A DNA stretch of 64,000 nucleotides from Pseudogymnoascus destructans (lineage: Eukaryota > Ascomycota > Leotiomycetes > Thelebolales > Thelebolaceae). This document shows positions 10,521 to 22,228 of this stretch, piece by piece (position 1 is the first letter of the stretch; the number at the start of each line of letters is the position of its first letter). The notes under the pieces are model-generated. The model saw only the letters and a program-made list of their open reading frames with translations. It did not search any database and was not told the origin of the DNA. The stretch is from NCBI RefSeq assembly GCF_001641265.1, contig NW_020167530.1:868001-932000 (forward strand), written 5' to 3'. The position numbers and the translations under genes were made by a program.

Positions 10521-10922
10521 TCTACATGCCGCTTAACAAAGTTTGAAGCCCAACATGACCTGACGCGTGGCGCGTCGCGTGTTGCAAGTAGCCGATTTGC
10601 CATATCTTCAACAATAGACAACTGAGGAGGAAATCCTTCAGTAGCTAGGTCGAGTATGTATTGAACAAGGACTGATGCCTCTAGGTTTGTCAATTTCCGT
10701 GAATTGGCTATAATATCGCGTCGTGGTTGCATGCCATGCCTACGACGACTGAGATTCTCATGGCTAATGGAATAAATATTCCCCGCAGCTCGAGCACTTA
10801 GCTTTGGGTCATTTTGCATTGCCTGGAGGGCTAAAATGATCCTGCTTTCATCGTGTTTTTGAGTCATAATTTGTGGTGGAGAAATGTAATGCTTCATGGG
10901 ACAGTCACGGTGGCACGCCAGA

Positions 10923-10965
10923 GTGTGACATTCGCTTGTCTGTGACATTCGCTATACACCTACGT
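10923..10965 (-). repeat. Right TIR of the second DDE element
   Basis: It is the inverted copy of 7946..7988 with one clear substitution (AACGTC versus AATGTC in the second motif copy). Confidence 0.9.
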
Positions 10966-11230
10966 TGCCTATATATTATAAAATAGATAATATATAAACT
11001 TACCTTTGAAATATATCTTCTAAAGCTTCTATAGCTTTTTTCATCTTGTCATGTAAATATAACTTACCTAGCCCTATCTTCTTTAATCTAGGGTCTAATA
11101 GTAATGCTATAAATAAAGGTGTATTCTTTTCTTCATAATGTTTAGGAGAATAATACTTCCTTAATTTAGCAATGCCTTTCTTAATAGAATATTCTACAAC
11201 ATTCTGTATTTTTCGACTTTTTTCTTATCT

Positions 11231-11261
<31 letters not shown>

Positions 11262-11824
11262 TGTACGATTCCTAATATAGTAATTACCTTACCTAATTTA
11301 GTTAGAGCTATCTATATTCAAAATATTCAAGAATATTCATAAATATATATTCATGAATATGAATACGTGTATAATTTTTATTCATGAATATGAATATAGC
11401 CTAGTATTCAAGTTTATATTCGAATTGCTAACCCTGAAAATAAGTATTTAGTCGTGTATCCGTGACAATGTCGAAAAGATGGTTGATATCTCCAATAAAT
11501 AATTATACAGTCGGTTTTGGCAGTACCTATACAGCCAATAAAACGCGACCTTCGCTTCTAGAACACTCTGACAACTGCCCGTTATATTAGTAATGCACCT
11601 ACTCTACCACAACTGGTACGTGATACGCTAAACCCAATTCGACATCACATTGTCTCAAAAGCTCAACTCGAACTTTATGCACATCTGCGCCGCCACCTCC
11701 CACTCCATGATCGCAACAACACCAGCTCATCCCATCTAATACCACCTACAGCGCTGAGCCTACTGTCCAGAAGCCATCTATCTTGACCACACATCCAAAG
11801 TAGCACCCCTCGGCCGCCGACACA
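10966..11824. other. AT-rich intergenic region upstream of the U2AF small-subunit gene
   Basis: The first ~500 bp are very AT-rich, with a (CTTAT)n microsatellite at about 11219-11262 and scattered ATTCATGAATAT palindromes near 11330-11400. From about 11500 the base composition returns to that of the gene block and is probably promoter and 5' UTR. No ORF of substance was seen. Confidence 0.6.
11219..11262 (+). repeat. (CTTAT)n microsatellite
   Basis: About eight tandem copies of the 5-mer CTTAT occur. Confidence 0.9.
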
Positions 11825-12507
11825 ATGGCCAACTACCTCGCCTCCATCTTCGGCACCGAGCAAGACAAGGTCAACTGCTCGTTCTACTACAAGATCGGCG
11901 CCTGCCGTCACGGCGACCGCTGCTCGCGCAAGCACGTCAAGCCCTCCTACTCGCAAACTGTGCTGCTCCCCAACCTCTACCAGAACCCCGCCTACGACCC
12001 CAAGGCGAAGCTAGACGCCAAGCAGCTACAGATGCACTTCGATGCGTTCTACGAAGATTTCTGGTGCGAGATGTGCAAGTATGGCGAGCTCGAGGAGGTC
12101 GTCATTTGTGACAACAATAATGACCGTGAGTTTCCTCCCCCCCAGTCTATAGAGGCAACACAAGCTAACCCCACCCAGATCTGATCGGCAACGTCTACGC
12201 GCGCTTCAAATACGAAGACTCAGCGCAAAAAGCCTGCGACGCCCTCAACTCGCGCTGGTACGCCGCGCGCCCCATCTACTGCGAGCTGAGCCCCGTGACC
12301 GACTTCCGCGAGGCGTGCTGCCGCCTCAACTCCGGGGAGGGGTGCGTGCGCGCCGGCTTCTGCAATTTCATCCATCGCAAGAATCCGAGCCCGGAGCTGG
12401 AGAGGGAGCTCGATATGAGTACGAGGAAGTGGTTGAGGGAGAGGGGGAGGGATGAGAGGAGCGTGACGAGGAGTCCGAGCCCGGAGCCGACGAGGAGGCG
12501 GTACTAG
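11825..12507 (+). CDS. U2AF1: U2AF small subunit (splicing factor)
   Basis: Exons 11825..12125 and 12179..12507 give 209 residues. The 53-nt intron runs from GTGAGT to CCCAG with a GCTAAC branch site, and splicing joins NNND to HLIGNVYARF. The protein begins MANYLASIFGTEQDKVNCSFYYKIGACRHGD. The first CCCH zinc finger spans about residues 18-42. A U2AF-homology RRM spans about 45-145. A second CCCH finger reads CCRLNSGEGCVRAGFCNFIH (about 155-175). The tail is short and Arg/Ser/Pro-rich. The small subunit pairs with the large U2AF subunit and reads the 3' splice-site AG in the nucleus, which fits this intron-bearing genome. The length is close to other fungal orthologues. Confidence 0.96.
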
Positions 12508-12636
12508 AGTGAAGGGGGGATGGTGTGAAGGGGGTTGGTGTGAAGGGGGGATGGTGTGAAGGGGGGATGGTGTGAAGGGGGGATGGTGTGAATGGGGGAT
12601 GGTGTGAAGGGGGGATGGTGTGAAGGAGGGATGGTG
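12508..12636 (+). repeat. 16-bp minisatellite in the U2AF 3' region
   Basis: About seven copies of TGTGAAGGGGGGATGG, with one or two single-base variants, follow directly after the stop codon. Confidence 0.9.
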
Positions 12637-13333
12637 AGGGAATTTAGGATTTGGGGAGGGGGTGTAGGAAAGGAAGGGACAATGGCTTGAGCCCTGCTGA
12701 GCTTTCGGGCCGCATGATGCTCAGCGGATACACGGCAGCGTTTTGTTTCGGCGTTTAGAGGACCGGGTTGAATCTACGGAGCATGGGATTGCATGTACGA
12801 TTTTGTACAAATACAATTACGGGCAGCAGATAGCAGAGGTTTAGGACAAATAACGGAGGAGAGAGAAAAAAAACTCAAAAGGGATATGGAAAAAAAATTA
12901 CGATTTGCAAAGTTTAAACAGCGAGCCTTGTGGCTTTTCCCCTCCCCCTGCCCCTATTACTTTTCCGCACAGATGATGCGACATTTTCATGGCCCAGTCA
13001 CTCAACCCCTGGGCCCTCATTCACAGGGCTGGCATCACGTTGAAGTGACATGCAGTGATAAAGCAGCGAACCTGTCTGTGTTCTTTGCGAGCGGTCAGCG
13101 AAACTTGGTCTTCTATGCCCCCTCGCTGACCCGCTCATAAACCTCGAGCATTTGCATGCAATGCCGAAAGCCCGACAAACGCCTGCATGTCGATTATATC
13201 CATGGTCCCATCCCCCCTGATTAGCTGTCCTACCTATTACCGTGCTGACAGCACAGTCTAACATGCTACCGTCCAAGCCCCGCAAACCCCTACTATATCC
13301 ACCAGCCACCTCCTACCTTCCTCTTCCTCCCAC
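12637..13333. other. Intergenic region between convergent genes
   Basis: It holds the 3' flanks of the U2AF gene (+) and the OSBP gene (-). A 115-codon ORF at 12793..13140 has no recognisable features. Nothing else is supportable. Confidence 0.6.
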
Positions 13334-15509
13334 CTAGCCCTCAGCATCGATAAACTCATCAATGCCTCTCGTGTCCGAATCAATCCGTCTGAGAGACTGG
13401 TTCAGGTCTTTATGGAAATCAAGCAGTGGGCTTTGAGACCCTGGCTTCCCACTGTCACCCGTGGCTGTCTCGACAAGCGTCGACTCCATCTGTCTCTGCG
13501 CCCGCCCGCCCTGCTCTACCTGCGCTGCTAACAAGTCAGCAGGTAGTGGTACGTGTTGCGTTGGATAGACAGGACCTCCTTGAGCGGTAGCAGGTACGGG
13601 AGCATATGGCGCTGGGTGGATAGGAGCACCTTGAGCGGTAACAGGTACGGGTGCATATGCCGTTGGGTGGACAACCCCATGAACAGCAGCAGGTGGGGGT
13701 ACAGGTGCCCTTGAATAGACAGGAGCCCCTTGAACAGGAGCCTGCACCGGCGCAGGAGTTCCATCCTGTCCGAAGTCTATGAGGTCGTCCCCCGGGGCGT
13801 TGGTATTCACCACTTGCGGTGGGACCGGAACCCTCGACTCCGACACACCAACAGCTAACGGATCATCCAACGCTTGCAAGTCCTGCAGCCTGCCTCCGCG
13901 CGCCGATTCTCGCGACATCCGCGACGGCGGGATCGGCATGGGCTCCTCGAAATTCTGTCCTGGCAGGATAGGGATAACCGCCAAGATTTGCTTGGCCTTT
14001 TCCGCCGGAGTGGCGCCGTCACTGTTCGTGCGCGTTAGAAAAAAATCGAGATGGCCACAATAAGAGAGACGCGGGGAAAACATACATATCAGCATTCAAG
14101 ATCCAATCCAAGCCCTCCTCGCCCTCCTCCGACTCCCCCGGCCCAGTGCGCACCTCCCTAAAGTACCTCGGCCGCCACTCCACCCCATCCGCCAACCTGG
14201 CCGCTGCCTCCCTCCGCTGCATATCCTCCACCGCGGTCTTCTCATCCGTCGCGACCTCATGGTTCCTCGCGATCACCGCCTGCGCAGTGCGATGCCACAG
14301 CTTCTGGCTCTCCCTCTCGCCTTGCTCCTCGAGCGGCCTCACGAGCGGGGGGGTTGGCTTCGTCTTCAGAGCGTCGAAGAGGACCTCCTTCTTGCCCGTC
14401 GCTACGTTCTTGATGTCCATCTCGCCAGTCCACATCCCGCTCAGCTCGTACAGCACTTCCCCGGTCTTGTCGTTCTTGATCGTCCCGCCGATCGCGTTGT
14501 AGGAGCCCGTGAAGTAGCCTTTCGTCTTGAACTCGATGTCGGCTGTGAGCCCGAGCTCGGGACAGCGCACGAAGCTGTGGTCGCCGAGCTCGTACTTCAT
14601 CTTCCCGAAGAGGATGCCCCTTGCGTACATGTTCGGCTGGGTGAGGATGCTGTTGTTCCCGCACATGTTAGCATTTTAGCCCCCTAAAGAAATTCTCTCC
14701 ATTGTCCGGGTCGCCAGAATCTCCACGTACTATTTCTCCCCCTTTGGCCCCCCATGGTTTGTAAGCCGCAGTATAGCAATGCCCTCCATCAAGCTCGCCG
14801 CCGAGTTTCCCAAAAACCTGCTTCGCGGCTTCAAGCACCCATCGATGTGTATCCCATGCTCTGGCGCCATGAAGAAATAGCTCGACTTCGGCGGGTGGTG
14901 GGACGTCTGCTCGGAGATGTAGTAGCCCTTCGTGTCGTCAGGGTATTCCCAGGCACAGGTAAACGTCTCGCCGAGAATCGGATTAAGTGGTTTCTTAACG
15001 CCCCTGCAGACCTCGACAGTTAGCATTCACATCCATGAGGCATAGGAGATGGGGAGACTTGCGGTGGTTTGATGTGCCATCCACTCAAATAAAACTTCAC
15101 CACCGACACAAACCTCTCCTCCGGGTCCTCAATCTCAGCCATCGGCAACAGCGTCTCCGGGTGCGCCATAAAACTACTCCTCGTCAGCTCCACCCCCCTA
15201 TCCCCCTCCTTCCGAGATATCCCAGGGCAAACCTACTTCGTAATCCTCTCCAACATGCTCCTCGGCTCCAAAATAAACGTCGGCAGCACCACCCGACTCA
15301 AATCCGCCCCCGGCCTCAACTGCGAAATAATATGCGACAGAACTACCCCCCCGGTTAGCCCTCCCTCCTCCTCTCCCCCAAAAGAGCACAGAAAACTACT
15401 CACCATTCCCCTGTTCCGGCTCCACCAGCGTGCTCTCATCCTCCGTTCCCCCAACGCTCCCCTCATCGACACTACTCCGATTACCTACAGTCCACCTTCG
15501 CTTTAGCAT
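13334..15509 (-). CDS. Oxysterol-binding protein-related lipid transfer protein
   Basis: Six exons on the minus strand: 15404..15509, 15237..15342, 15063..15173, 14731..15003, 14086..14649, 13334..14021. They sum to 615 residues, with exon phases that agree throughout. The ORP ligand domain shows SQLRPGADLSRVVLPTFILE, then HPETLLPMAEIEDPEERF, then SGWHIKPPGVKKPLNPILGE, then the family signature EQTSHHPP (about 139-146), then PNMYARGILFGKMKYELGD and WTGEMDI. Such proteins move sterol or phosphoinositide/phosphatidylserine between membranes at contact sites. The last exon adds a 220-residue Pro/Ala-rich tail with repeated APVPVTAQG-like units and an acidic DDLIDFG motif, much longer than yeast Osh6/7. 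There is no PH or ankyrin domain. The third intron starts GCAAGT, a GC-AG intron; the other four are GT-AG. Confidence 0.93.
15004..15062 (-). other. GC-AG intron in the OSBP gene
   Basis: The reading frame requires KPP joined to GVKKP, which puts the donor at GCAAGT (15062 downward) and the acceptor at CTGCAG (15004-15009), with GCTAAC as branch site. No GT donor nearby restores the conserved PPGVKKP sequence. Confidence 0.85.
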
Positions 15510-16598
15510 ATCTTCCTACACAAACAAACCAAAAAAAGGAACAGTGTATGTGTAAAACTCATCCGCCGCACCGCGGTCAGTGGAATTAATTTCCACTCCA
15601 CCGCCTAGACCCGGCGTCCTCAGTGAGCTATATCCCCCACCGCCTTGGCACTACCAACCAAGGCGGTGGGGGATATAGCTCACCGAGGACGCTACCAACA
15701 ACCCCGCCATGACGCGCCATGCCGGGCTCAGGCAGCGCCGGGGGCGGGCATAAAGAAAATATGTATAATATTATACGCCATCGAGAGAGAGCTTTGCGGG
15801 TATTTGGGGTCGGGGGGAGGAAACGGGGGGGAAGGGGGGGACGTACTACCAGACGACTCGCCGCGCGACCTGACGTGCCCGGGCAGCAGAACCTTCTTCC
15901 CGATTTCCGCTATCATGATGACGGGGAACGATGGTTTGGCGGGGCGGTGAGGGTGAGCTGCTGACCGCAGATGCGGTGTGTCTCTCTTCTCTTTCACTGT
16001 GTTGTTCGCCGTGGCTGGACAGACGGGCGGCGTTGTGTGTTATTTTTTTGGGTGGTGTTGTTGAGAGAGGAGGGGTTTTGGCGGCGGGGCCCAGGCGTGG
16101 TAGTACTAGTAGTGAGGGACGTGAGGATGACGCACCCACCTGTCCGGATTTCCGTAGGGTCCGTTCGTAACCCCTTCCAAGTTATAGCTCTATACGATGT
16201 TTAGAATAATTTTATGCTTTCGGTTTAATCACAAGATCATATAACGAGGGATATGTTTTACTCGTAGTCCCAAAAAACAAAAAAAACCCACAGCACAGCA
16301 AACAGCTCTAACTCGGTAGACAGACGGGTGGCACTCCCGCACCCGGTGCCGCATAGTCACACCCCTTCACCTAATTCATTTATAGATTTGAGAACAGAAA
16401 AATTACACGATGGATATTCCACTGCCCAGACCCTACCCCATTCATCCATTTTCCATTCTCCCTCGCAAAAAATCGCACGAAAAAGGACCCCCTTCCCCCC
16501 CCAACCCCTTCACACCCCCCTTAATCGTACCCTCCCCTAAACAGGCGTCCCCTCCCTACTAGCCCTCCCATTCTCCCTCTTCCCCAAGAAGCTCTTCC
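15510..16598. other. Intergenic region with a long hairpin, between OSBP and tricalbin
   Basis: It holds the promoter of the OSBP gene and the 3' flank of the tricalbin gene. Apart from the hairpin at 15614-15692, only low-complexity purine runs (15800-15850) and unconvincing ORFs are present. Confidence 0.6.
15614..15692. repeat. Near-perfect 35-bp inverted repeat (hairpin)
   Basis: Arms 15614..15648 and 15658..15692 are reverse complements at 34 of 35 positions, separated by 9 nt. The arms start GCGTCCTC and end CGCCTTGG at the loop. It lies 105 bp upstream of the OSBP start codon. Confidence 0.95.
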
Positions 16599-19500
16599 TC
16601 AACCCCCCCCTCGCCGGGCTCTCCCCCCAACCTCCTCCCTCTGAACAAAGTTGCTCTTCACAACTACATGTCCACTCCCCGCCGCCACAATCTTCTCCTG
16701 CTGCGTCCCGCTCTCATCGACAAAGAACACGCTCTGCCCGAGCACCTCATCGGATCCAAACGTCGCATGATCTTTCACCTGCAGCTGGAACTGCGTGTCC
16801 GCGCTGCACGCCGCCGAGAAGGTCTCATCGAACTTGACGGAGCCGCTGGGGGACTTGATGTGCTTGGTCTTGTGGACCTGCTTCTCCTTCGGCAGCTGGC
16901 GGATGACCACCATGATGTTGCTGGAAGGCGGGTACCCGTCCGCTGACACAATCGTGATGGTCGCGCTACCCGTCGGCGCCGCGCCGCCGGCGGTGCTGTA
17001 GATGGATCCGGCTGTCACGCTCTTATTGCGCGTGTGCGACGGGGCGAGGGAGTCGCTACTAGGCGCGGCCGCGATGGCGCCGCCGGTGACGATCGTCTCG
17101 ACGCCTGTGGGGTGGGCGCCGTTAGCATCCGTGTCCTCGACGATCACGCTGGCGACGGAGTTATTCTTGTCCTTCTTGCTCTTAAACCCCTGTTTGAGGA
17201 ACGACGCGCCGCGGCCGACTCCCGCGCCGATGCCAGAGGCCGCTATGCTGACGCCCTTGATGGGGACGCCGGCGACGCCGGTGACGATCTTGCCGGGGAC
17301 GGCGAAGTTGTCGGAGAAGGTCGATGTTCCGTGGCGGGTGCGCGTGATGTAGGCCGGGCGGAAGACGAGGCGGATGCGGATGGTGCCGGATTTGCCGTCG
17401 AGGGGTAGCTTGAGCTCTTGGGGCCTGAATGGCTCGATGCTGCTGAGGTCGATCCTGGCGTCTCCTAGGTGGTCGTCGTCGCCGGCGAAGTCCCAGTCGT
17501 AGACTTTGCACTTGAAGTCGGCAGCTGCGCGCGAGGGGATCTCGGTCTCGAAGTACTCGTTCCAGACTGGCGACAGGGTCTTCTTCTGGACGTGGGTTTT
17601 GAAGACGTTCTCGCCGTTGAGCTCGAACTTGCAGAATGGATCACTGTATCCGTTGCGGTCGGCCGAGGGCATGTCGACACCGTCGAGAATATCAACGCGC
17701 AGAGTTCCCATGTTGTTCAAGCTCTCGCTGGGGTCGAGGAGCATCTGTATGGGAATGTACTTGAGGCTGACCTTGATGGTGCTGACTTGTCCTCTATCGC
17801 CTTTTAGTTTCAAAACAGTAGGGTTGTTCTATCACGAATTAGTAGGGCAAACATAAACCAGATACGCATAACTCACAAGGCATTGCTTCACAGTATCCAT
17901 CGTGTTACCGGTGAGCTTAGCAACAACCCTGTCATCATCGTCGTCGTCCCCGCGAACATTAGCCTTCTTGCTCAATTGGATCGTAAGCCTCGAGAACTCA
18001 AGCTCACGGATAAAGCAATCTCCAATCTCGTCAAAAGTGTGATGCTTCGTCCTCACCTCCGCAGACGAGTACGACGGGAACAGCATGTCGTCAACCAAGA
18101 CCTCCACATGCACATTGGTCTCTTGCAGTTCAGCCTCCAAGAGCTTGAAGATGACGAGACCGCTGTCGTGATTGAGGAGTTCCTCGGGAGAGAGCTTGAT
18201 CTTTGGCGCCATCTTCTCCTCGTCCAGGTCCTCCTGTTCTTGCTCTCCCTGTGCGAGAGCGCCGGCCAAGTCCTTGTTAACATTGCCGTCACCATTCACC
18301 TTCGCGTTCTCCTGAGCAACAGCATCCTTGGTAAGGTTCGTGGCCACGCTCTCGATAGATTTACGACCAGGTGTCGCGGATATTTCTGAAGCAGGGCGCG
18401 TGTGCTTCTTCTCCTCCTCATCTTCGGGATCGGCGATGTTAAGGCATGGGTAGAAGGAAACATCGAAGTTGAGCGTGCCCTTGGAGGTACCCTCTCCGTG
18501 TAGCTGGAGACCCTTCGCTTGCGGCGTCTTCGCGTCAGAGACGAGATACTCTCCGTTCTCGCCCTGCTTGATGTAGTCACTAGCCAAAACTTCGACCTGG
18601 CCCAAAGTACGGTCCTTTCCAAGGTTCTCCTGATCCAGCAGCTCGAGGATGAGCTTCTCGCGCTCGTTGTGCATGGGGACATAGATGACCTCGTCAAAGT
18701 TGGGGTTGAGATCGTTCAGGTGGGTCACAGTGCGACCCTTCTCAATGCCCGAAAGCAAAACCCTTGCGTATGGATCAGACTTGCCGACGGTCTCGACATT
18801 GCGGATCTCGCGTGCGTTCTTGAAGTGGATGCGCATGACACCAATAGGGGTAACGTATCCGCCGGTTCCTGCTCCAACGCCGGTAAGGGCAACGGGCCTC
18901 CATTGCAGAGTCATCTTAGCGCGGCCAGACTTGTCTCCAGCGAGATTGTACCATTCCTGGCCCTTCTCCATAAGCCTCAGCATGTCGTTCAGCTTGATCT
19001 GGTAAGTACCCAGGATAGGATCAGTCTGTAGTCCTCTGTCATCCTTGATAACCAAGCCGAGCTTTGCAGACTTGCGATCCGTGATGAGAATCTCCTTGTG
19101 GCAGCCGTCCCAGATAGGGTTGTTAGTGCGCTTAAGCTTCTTGGAGGTGAAGATCTCCTTGTTGTTGAGAAGTAAGATGGCATACGGGCTGAGCTGGCCG
19201 ATCAAACTCTTGGTACCATCCAAGTCCTTAGCCTGAGAAACGGTGAAGCGGGCAATACCAGTGTTCGATTCCGGTACAGGCTCGTCCTTTCCATCCTTAG
19301 TCTTGCCGCCGCCGATAACAGGGAAGAAGCGAATGGTGGTAGCAATGACACCACGAGGCTTGCCGTTGGACAGGACCTCCAGTTGCTCATTATCGTATTC
19401 AGGAACATCGCGAAGCTTTTCAAGCGGGAATGTGGCAACACCAAGCTCCTTGTCCTTTCTGATTTCGTTGTAGTCGAAGGTTTGCAGGGTAAGAGAATCT

Positions 19501-21149
19501 TGAAGAGAAGTGATAATGATGTACTTGGTCTCGTTCCAGACCGGGTTGGCGTTCTGCTTGATAATCTTTGTCTGGGCGAGAATCTCTCTCAAGTTCAGGG
19601 AGCATGCGACGTATGGATCCGGAGTACCAGCAAACTTATCAGTGTTCTTGAGACCCTGGGCGCGATGGAGGGTTACCGCAACAACACCAATGGCCTGGTC
19701 AACGGGGGAGCCAGAGAGCATCTTGGCGACTTCGATAGGGAAGGAGTTGGGCGCATACATGATCGGGCCGATGTTGGAGTGAATCTGGTCCTTGATGAAG
19801 GTCTCAAGACCCGGAATAAAGTTGATATCGAAACCAAGGTACTCGCCTCCCACAGGCTTGCAGACGTAATCAATAACCGGGGGGTCGAGGAAGCACACCT
19901 CGATGCGCTCGACGTGGGGGAACGGGATCTGGAGCTTGATCTTGACGCGCATCAGGCCGGAGAAGGCGAAGTCCTCGACAATGATATCCATCGCCTTGCT
20001 AACCATTGCCTTACCGATGCGAATCTCGAGAATCACCTTGGGGTTGATCTTGTTCTTGATCTGCTTGGCGGTCATATCCGCGGTATCGTTAGGCGTGAAG
20101 CTGAATCTCCAGTCCATGAGAACAGTGTCGTCGGCCGCCTTGGGGTAGCTGCGTACGTGCTCCATGCGCGGTGGCTTCGAGCCGAGCGTGAAGAAGCGCA
20201 TGCGCATGCTGTCGAGGAATGCGGGGGTCGCGGTGCTGAGAACCTGGTCGACGGAGTTGATGATGGTGTCTGCGATGACGGGGGCGTAGATGGGCCAGAA
20301 TTTGTCCATGAAGTTGTTCATCCACTCCAAGCTCTCAGTGTCAGACTCGGACTTAGCCTTAGCCATCTCGCGATTGATGTCGTCGCGGACGTTCCTCCTT
20401 ACACGGCGGAGCGATGTGCGATAGTACGTGCCACACGAGGTCATGATCAGGAAAACCCAGGCCAATCCACCGCCGAGGACGGCAATAAAGTAGGAAGCCA
20501 AACAGGCAAAAATAATGACCGCCGTATTGTGATACCAGTCTGCGCACTCAAATAAGTAAAAGCCTCATAAAACCCGCGAATCGACCAAATTTACCTCCAT
20601 AGAACTTATCCGAGAGCTTCCCCTCCACCCACGTCTGGTGGTCAAGGAACGACTCCCCCTCCGCGGCACCAGGATCCTCGCCATTGCCAAACCTCGGCGC
20701 CCATCCCGTGCGATCAACCCACTTCTCCTTGTCGCCCTCCTGCTGCCCCTGCACTATATTCCCATCCTTAGTCTTCACCGGCTCAATCGCACCCGCTGTG
20801 GTCGGCGGCGGCAGATCGTACGCGCCCGGCTTCCCATCCTCGATGTCCGCCGCAATCGCATACCCCTTCGTCTTGTGCTGGTGGTGGAATCCCTCCGGCA
20901 CATGCTATACCACCGTTAGTAGTCAATTCGCGCGCCAGGTCGTCGGGGACTCCTTACGGATGCAGCTTGCGCGGCCTTCTCCTCGGCCGTCGCGTTCGGA
21001 TCAAACGAGAACGCCTGCACGCCCGCCTTCTTGCTCTCCATCATGGCCTTGAGCTCTGCATCCTCGGCCGACACCGGGCTTGTGGGGTCGCGCGACGCCT
21101 CGAAGGCGCCCTGCTGCTTGATCTCTGCTTCCTGCGCAGCGGTCGCCAT
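16599..21149 (-). CDS. Tricalbin (extended-synaptotagmin-type ER-plasma membrane tether)
   Basis: Four exons on the minus strand, 20958..21149, 20595..20904, 17877..20539 and 16599..17828, give 1,464 residues with consistent phases. Introns are 48-55 nt. After an N-terminal cytosolic segment (1-170) there is a hydrophobic hairpin (about 172-205), then an SMP lipid-transfer domain (about 235-440). Several C2 domains follow: about 450-550, 593-690, 730-830, a degenerate one near 955-1045, a clear one near 1087-1190 (NGYSDPFCKFEL, TLSPVWNEYF, DDDHLGDA) and a C-terminal C2-like segment. Fungal tricalbins anchor in the ER and bind plasma-membrane lipids through C2 domains, tethering the two membranes and moving lipids. 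Length and order match the family. The long plus-strand ORF at 19383..20555 is a shadow. Confidence 0.95.
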
Positions 21150-22228
21150 GGTTGCCGATTTTATGGTGATGGGGTTTGGGGAGGGTGCGTCAATGAGGCA
21201 GGCGATGTGGCCAGGCCCTACTTAGCTTTTTTGCCAGCTGGAGAGTGGGCGAGGTGTGCGGTGTTGATCAATTGGGCGTGTCTGGGCAACTGGGGGTTTT
21301 GAAGTGAGATGGGATGGGATGTCGCGACAGCTGAGGTTGCAAATTGCGCTTCAGCTGGAATTGAATGTCTCAGATGTTGTTTTTCCGTGATGAAGGTCGG
21401 GGGGGGCCCTCCCAGCAACATCCGCTAATCGACCTAAAGTGGAACCCGTCAGCCTAGCAAGGTCCTAGCACTACTGTACTATGTAACATAACAACTACTA
21501 ACACCTTCCGAGCTGAGCTGGGCTGGGGTCGGATAATCAATCCCCGCACTCCCGCGCTAGGCCTAGGTTTGGATGAGGTAAGGCGTTGAGGGCGGCACGG
21601 ATGGAGTTCCTAGGTGAGCCTAGGGATGAGATGCCGCAAACGCACTCTACGGCGGTGAAGTTTATGTCCTTGATTGAGTAACTTACACACTGTGGCTAGA
21701 TCACTCAATCTGCAACCCGCCCATCCTGTCCCTCGTTACGTACAGTACATGCATATATTGCTTCTCCCCCACCACAAAAGGTCCGTCGGTTCTAGCTATT
21801 CCGCGTGCCAGCACCCAGCACCCACTGTATATGCCCCCTCTATCCCCATACCCCATCGCCATGCCCATCCCTCCTATCGTCCCCCTCCCTATCATTATAT
21901 CACACAACGACCTCCCGTCGTCGCTTTCATAAGCACCAGCGCAAAAAAATAACTCCCCCCTTTCCCAGCAAATCGCTATCCCTCCCCTCCCTCCCGCTTG
22001 CTTTGCTCAAAAAATAAAAAGGCGACCATTATATACAAGTTGCCCCCCCATCCCCTCCCGCTTTTGCGCCCAGGAGAACTTTTTTCCTTCCGCCACGCTC
22101 TCCGACGAAAATAAAGGAGATTCGTGAACCCTTACCCCCCCCCCCTATCCCCCCGCATGTACAAAATTGAAGAAGAAAAAAGAAGAAATCGCCCAAGTAG
22201 TAGTAGTTAGTAGAGTATTGGTTAGTTA
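21150..22228. other. Intergenic region: tricalbin promoter and 3' flank of the TRP-like gene
   Basis: Pyrimidine-rich tracts at 21830-22150 include CCCCCCC runs. No supportable gene or RNA was seen. Confidence 0.6.

Larger units (their letters stand above)
8052..10867 (-). pseudogene. Interrupted DD35D-type transposase
   Basis: Reading from ATG at 10867 downward: MTQKHDESRIILALQ, a helix-turn-helix and CENP-B-type region (10867-10521), then the catalytic core split by insertions (YDFDETGFMMG near 9470, LDGHESH near 8880, LQPLDVGCFSPLKRAYG near 8770). A C-terminal tail ends in a knuckle CGNCGETRHNMRTC and a stop at 8052-8054. Removing 9629..10520 with one TSD joins FVKRH to VELRTC in frame; removing 8949..9163 with one TSD joins VHQG to ALDIV in frame. 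Two in-frame TGA codons also occur (about 8612 and 8318), both at places where the intact relative suggests arginine. The C-terminal knuckle resembles that of the 1.7-kb element, so the two are related families. Confidence 0.9.
7946..10965 (-). mobile_element. Second DDE (pogo/Fot1-like) transposon, broken by two insertions
   Basis: TIRs of about 43 bp with very few mismatches bound the element: ACGTAGGTGTATAGCG from 7946 and its reverse complement ending at 10965. TA precedes the left end (7944-7945); the right flank reads TG, consistent with a mutated TA. The transposase lies on the minus strand. Two later insertions (8949..9163 and 9629..10520) split it. Without them and their target duplications the element would be about 1.9 kb, close to the intact element at 1.7-3.6 kb. 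Confidence 0.9.

Noticed and set aside
12508..12636. Regular 16-bp G-rich repeats as a possible telomere-like or CRISPR array
   Set aside because: Simple minisatellite in a 3' flank; no spacers and not a telomeric unit.
12793..13140. 115-codon ORF between U2AF and OSBP genes
   Set aside because: No recognisable features; lies in 3' flanks of convergent genes.
19383..20555. 390-codon plus-strand ORF
   Set aside because: Antisense to the SMP and C2 domains of tricalbin; Asp/Val/Gly/Leu-rich composition is typical of codon complementarity.
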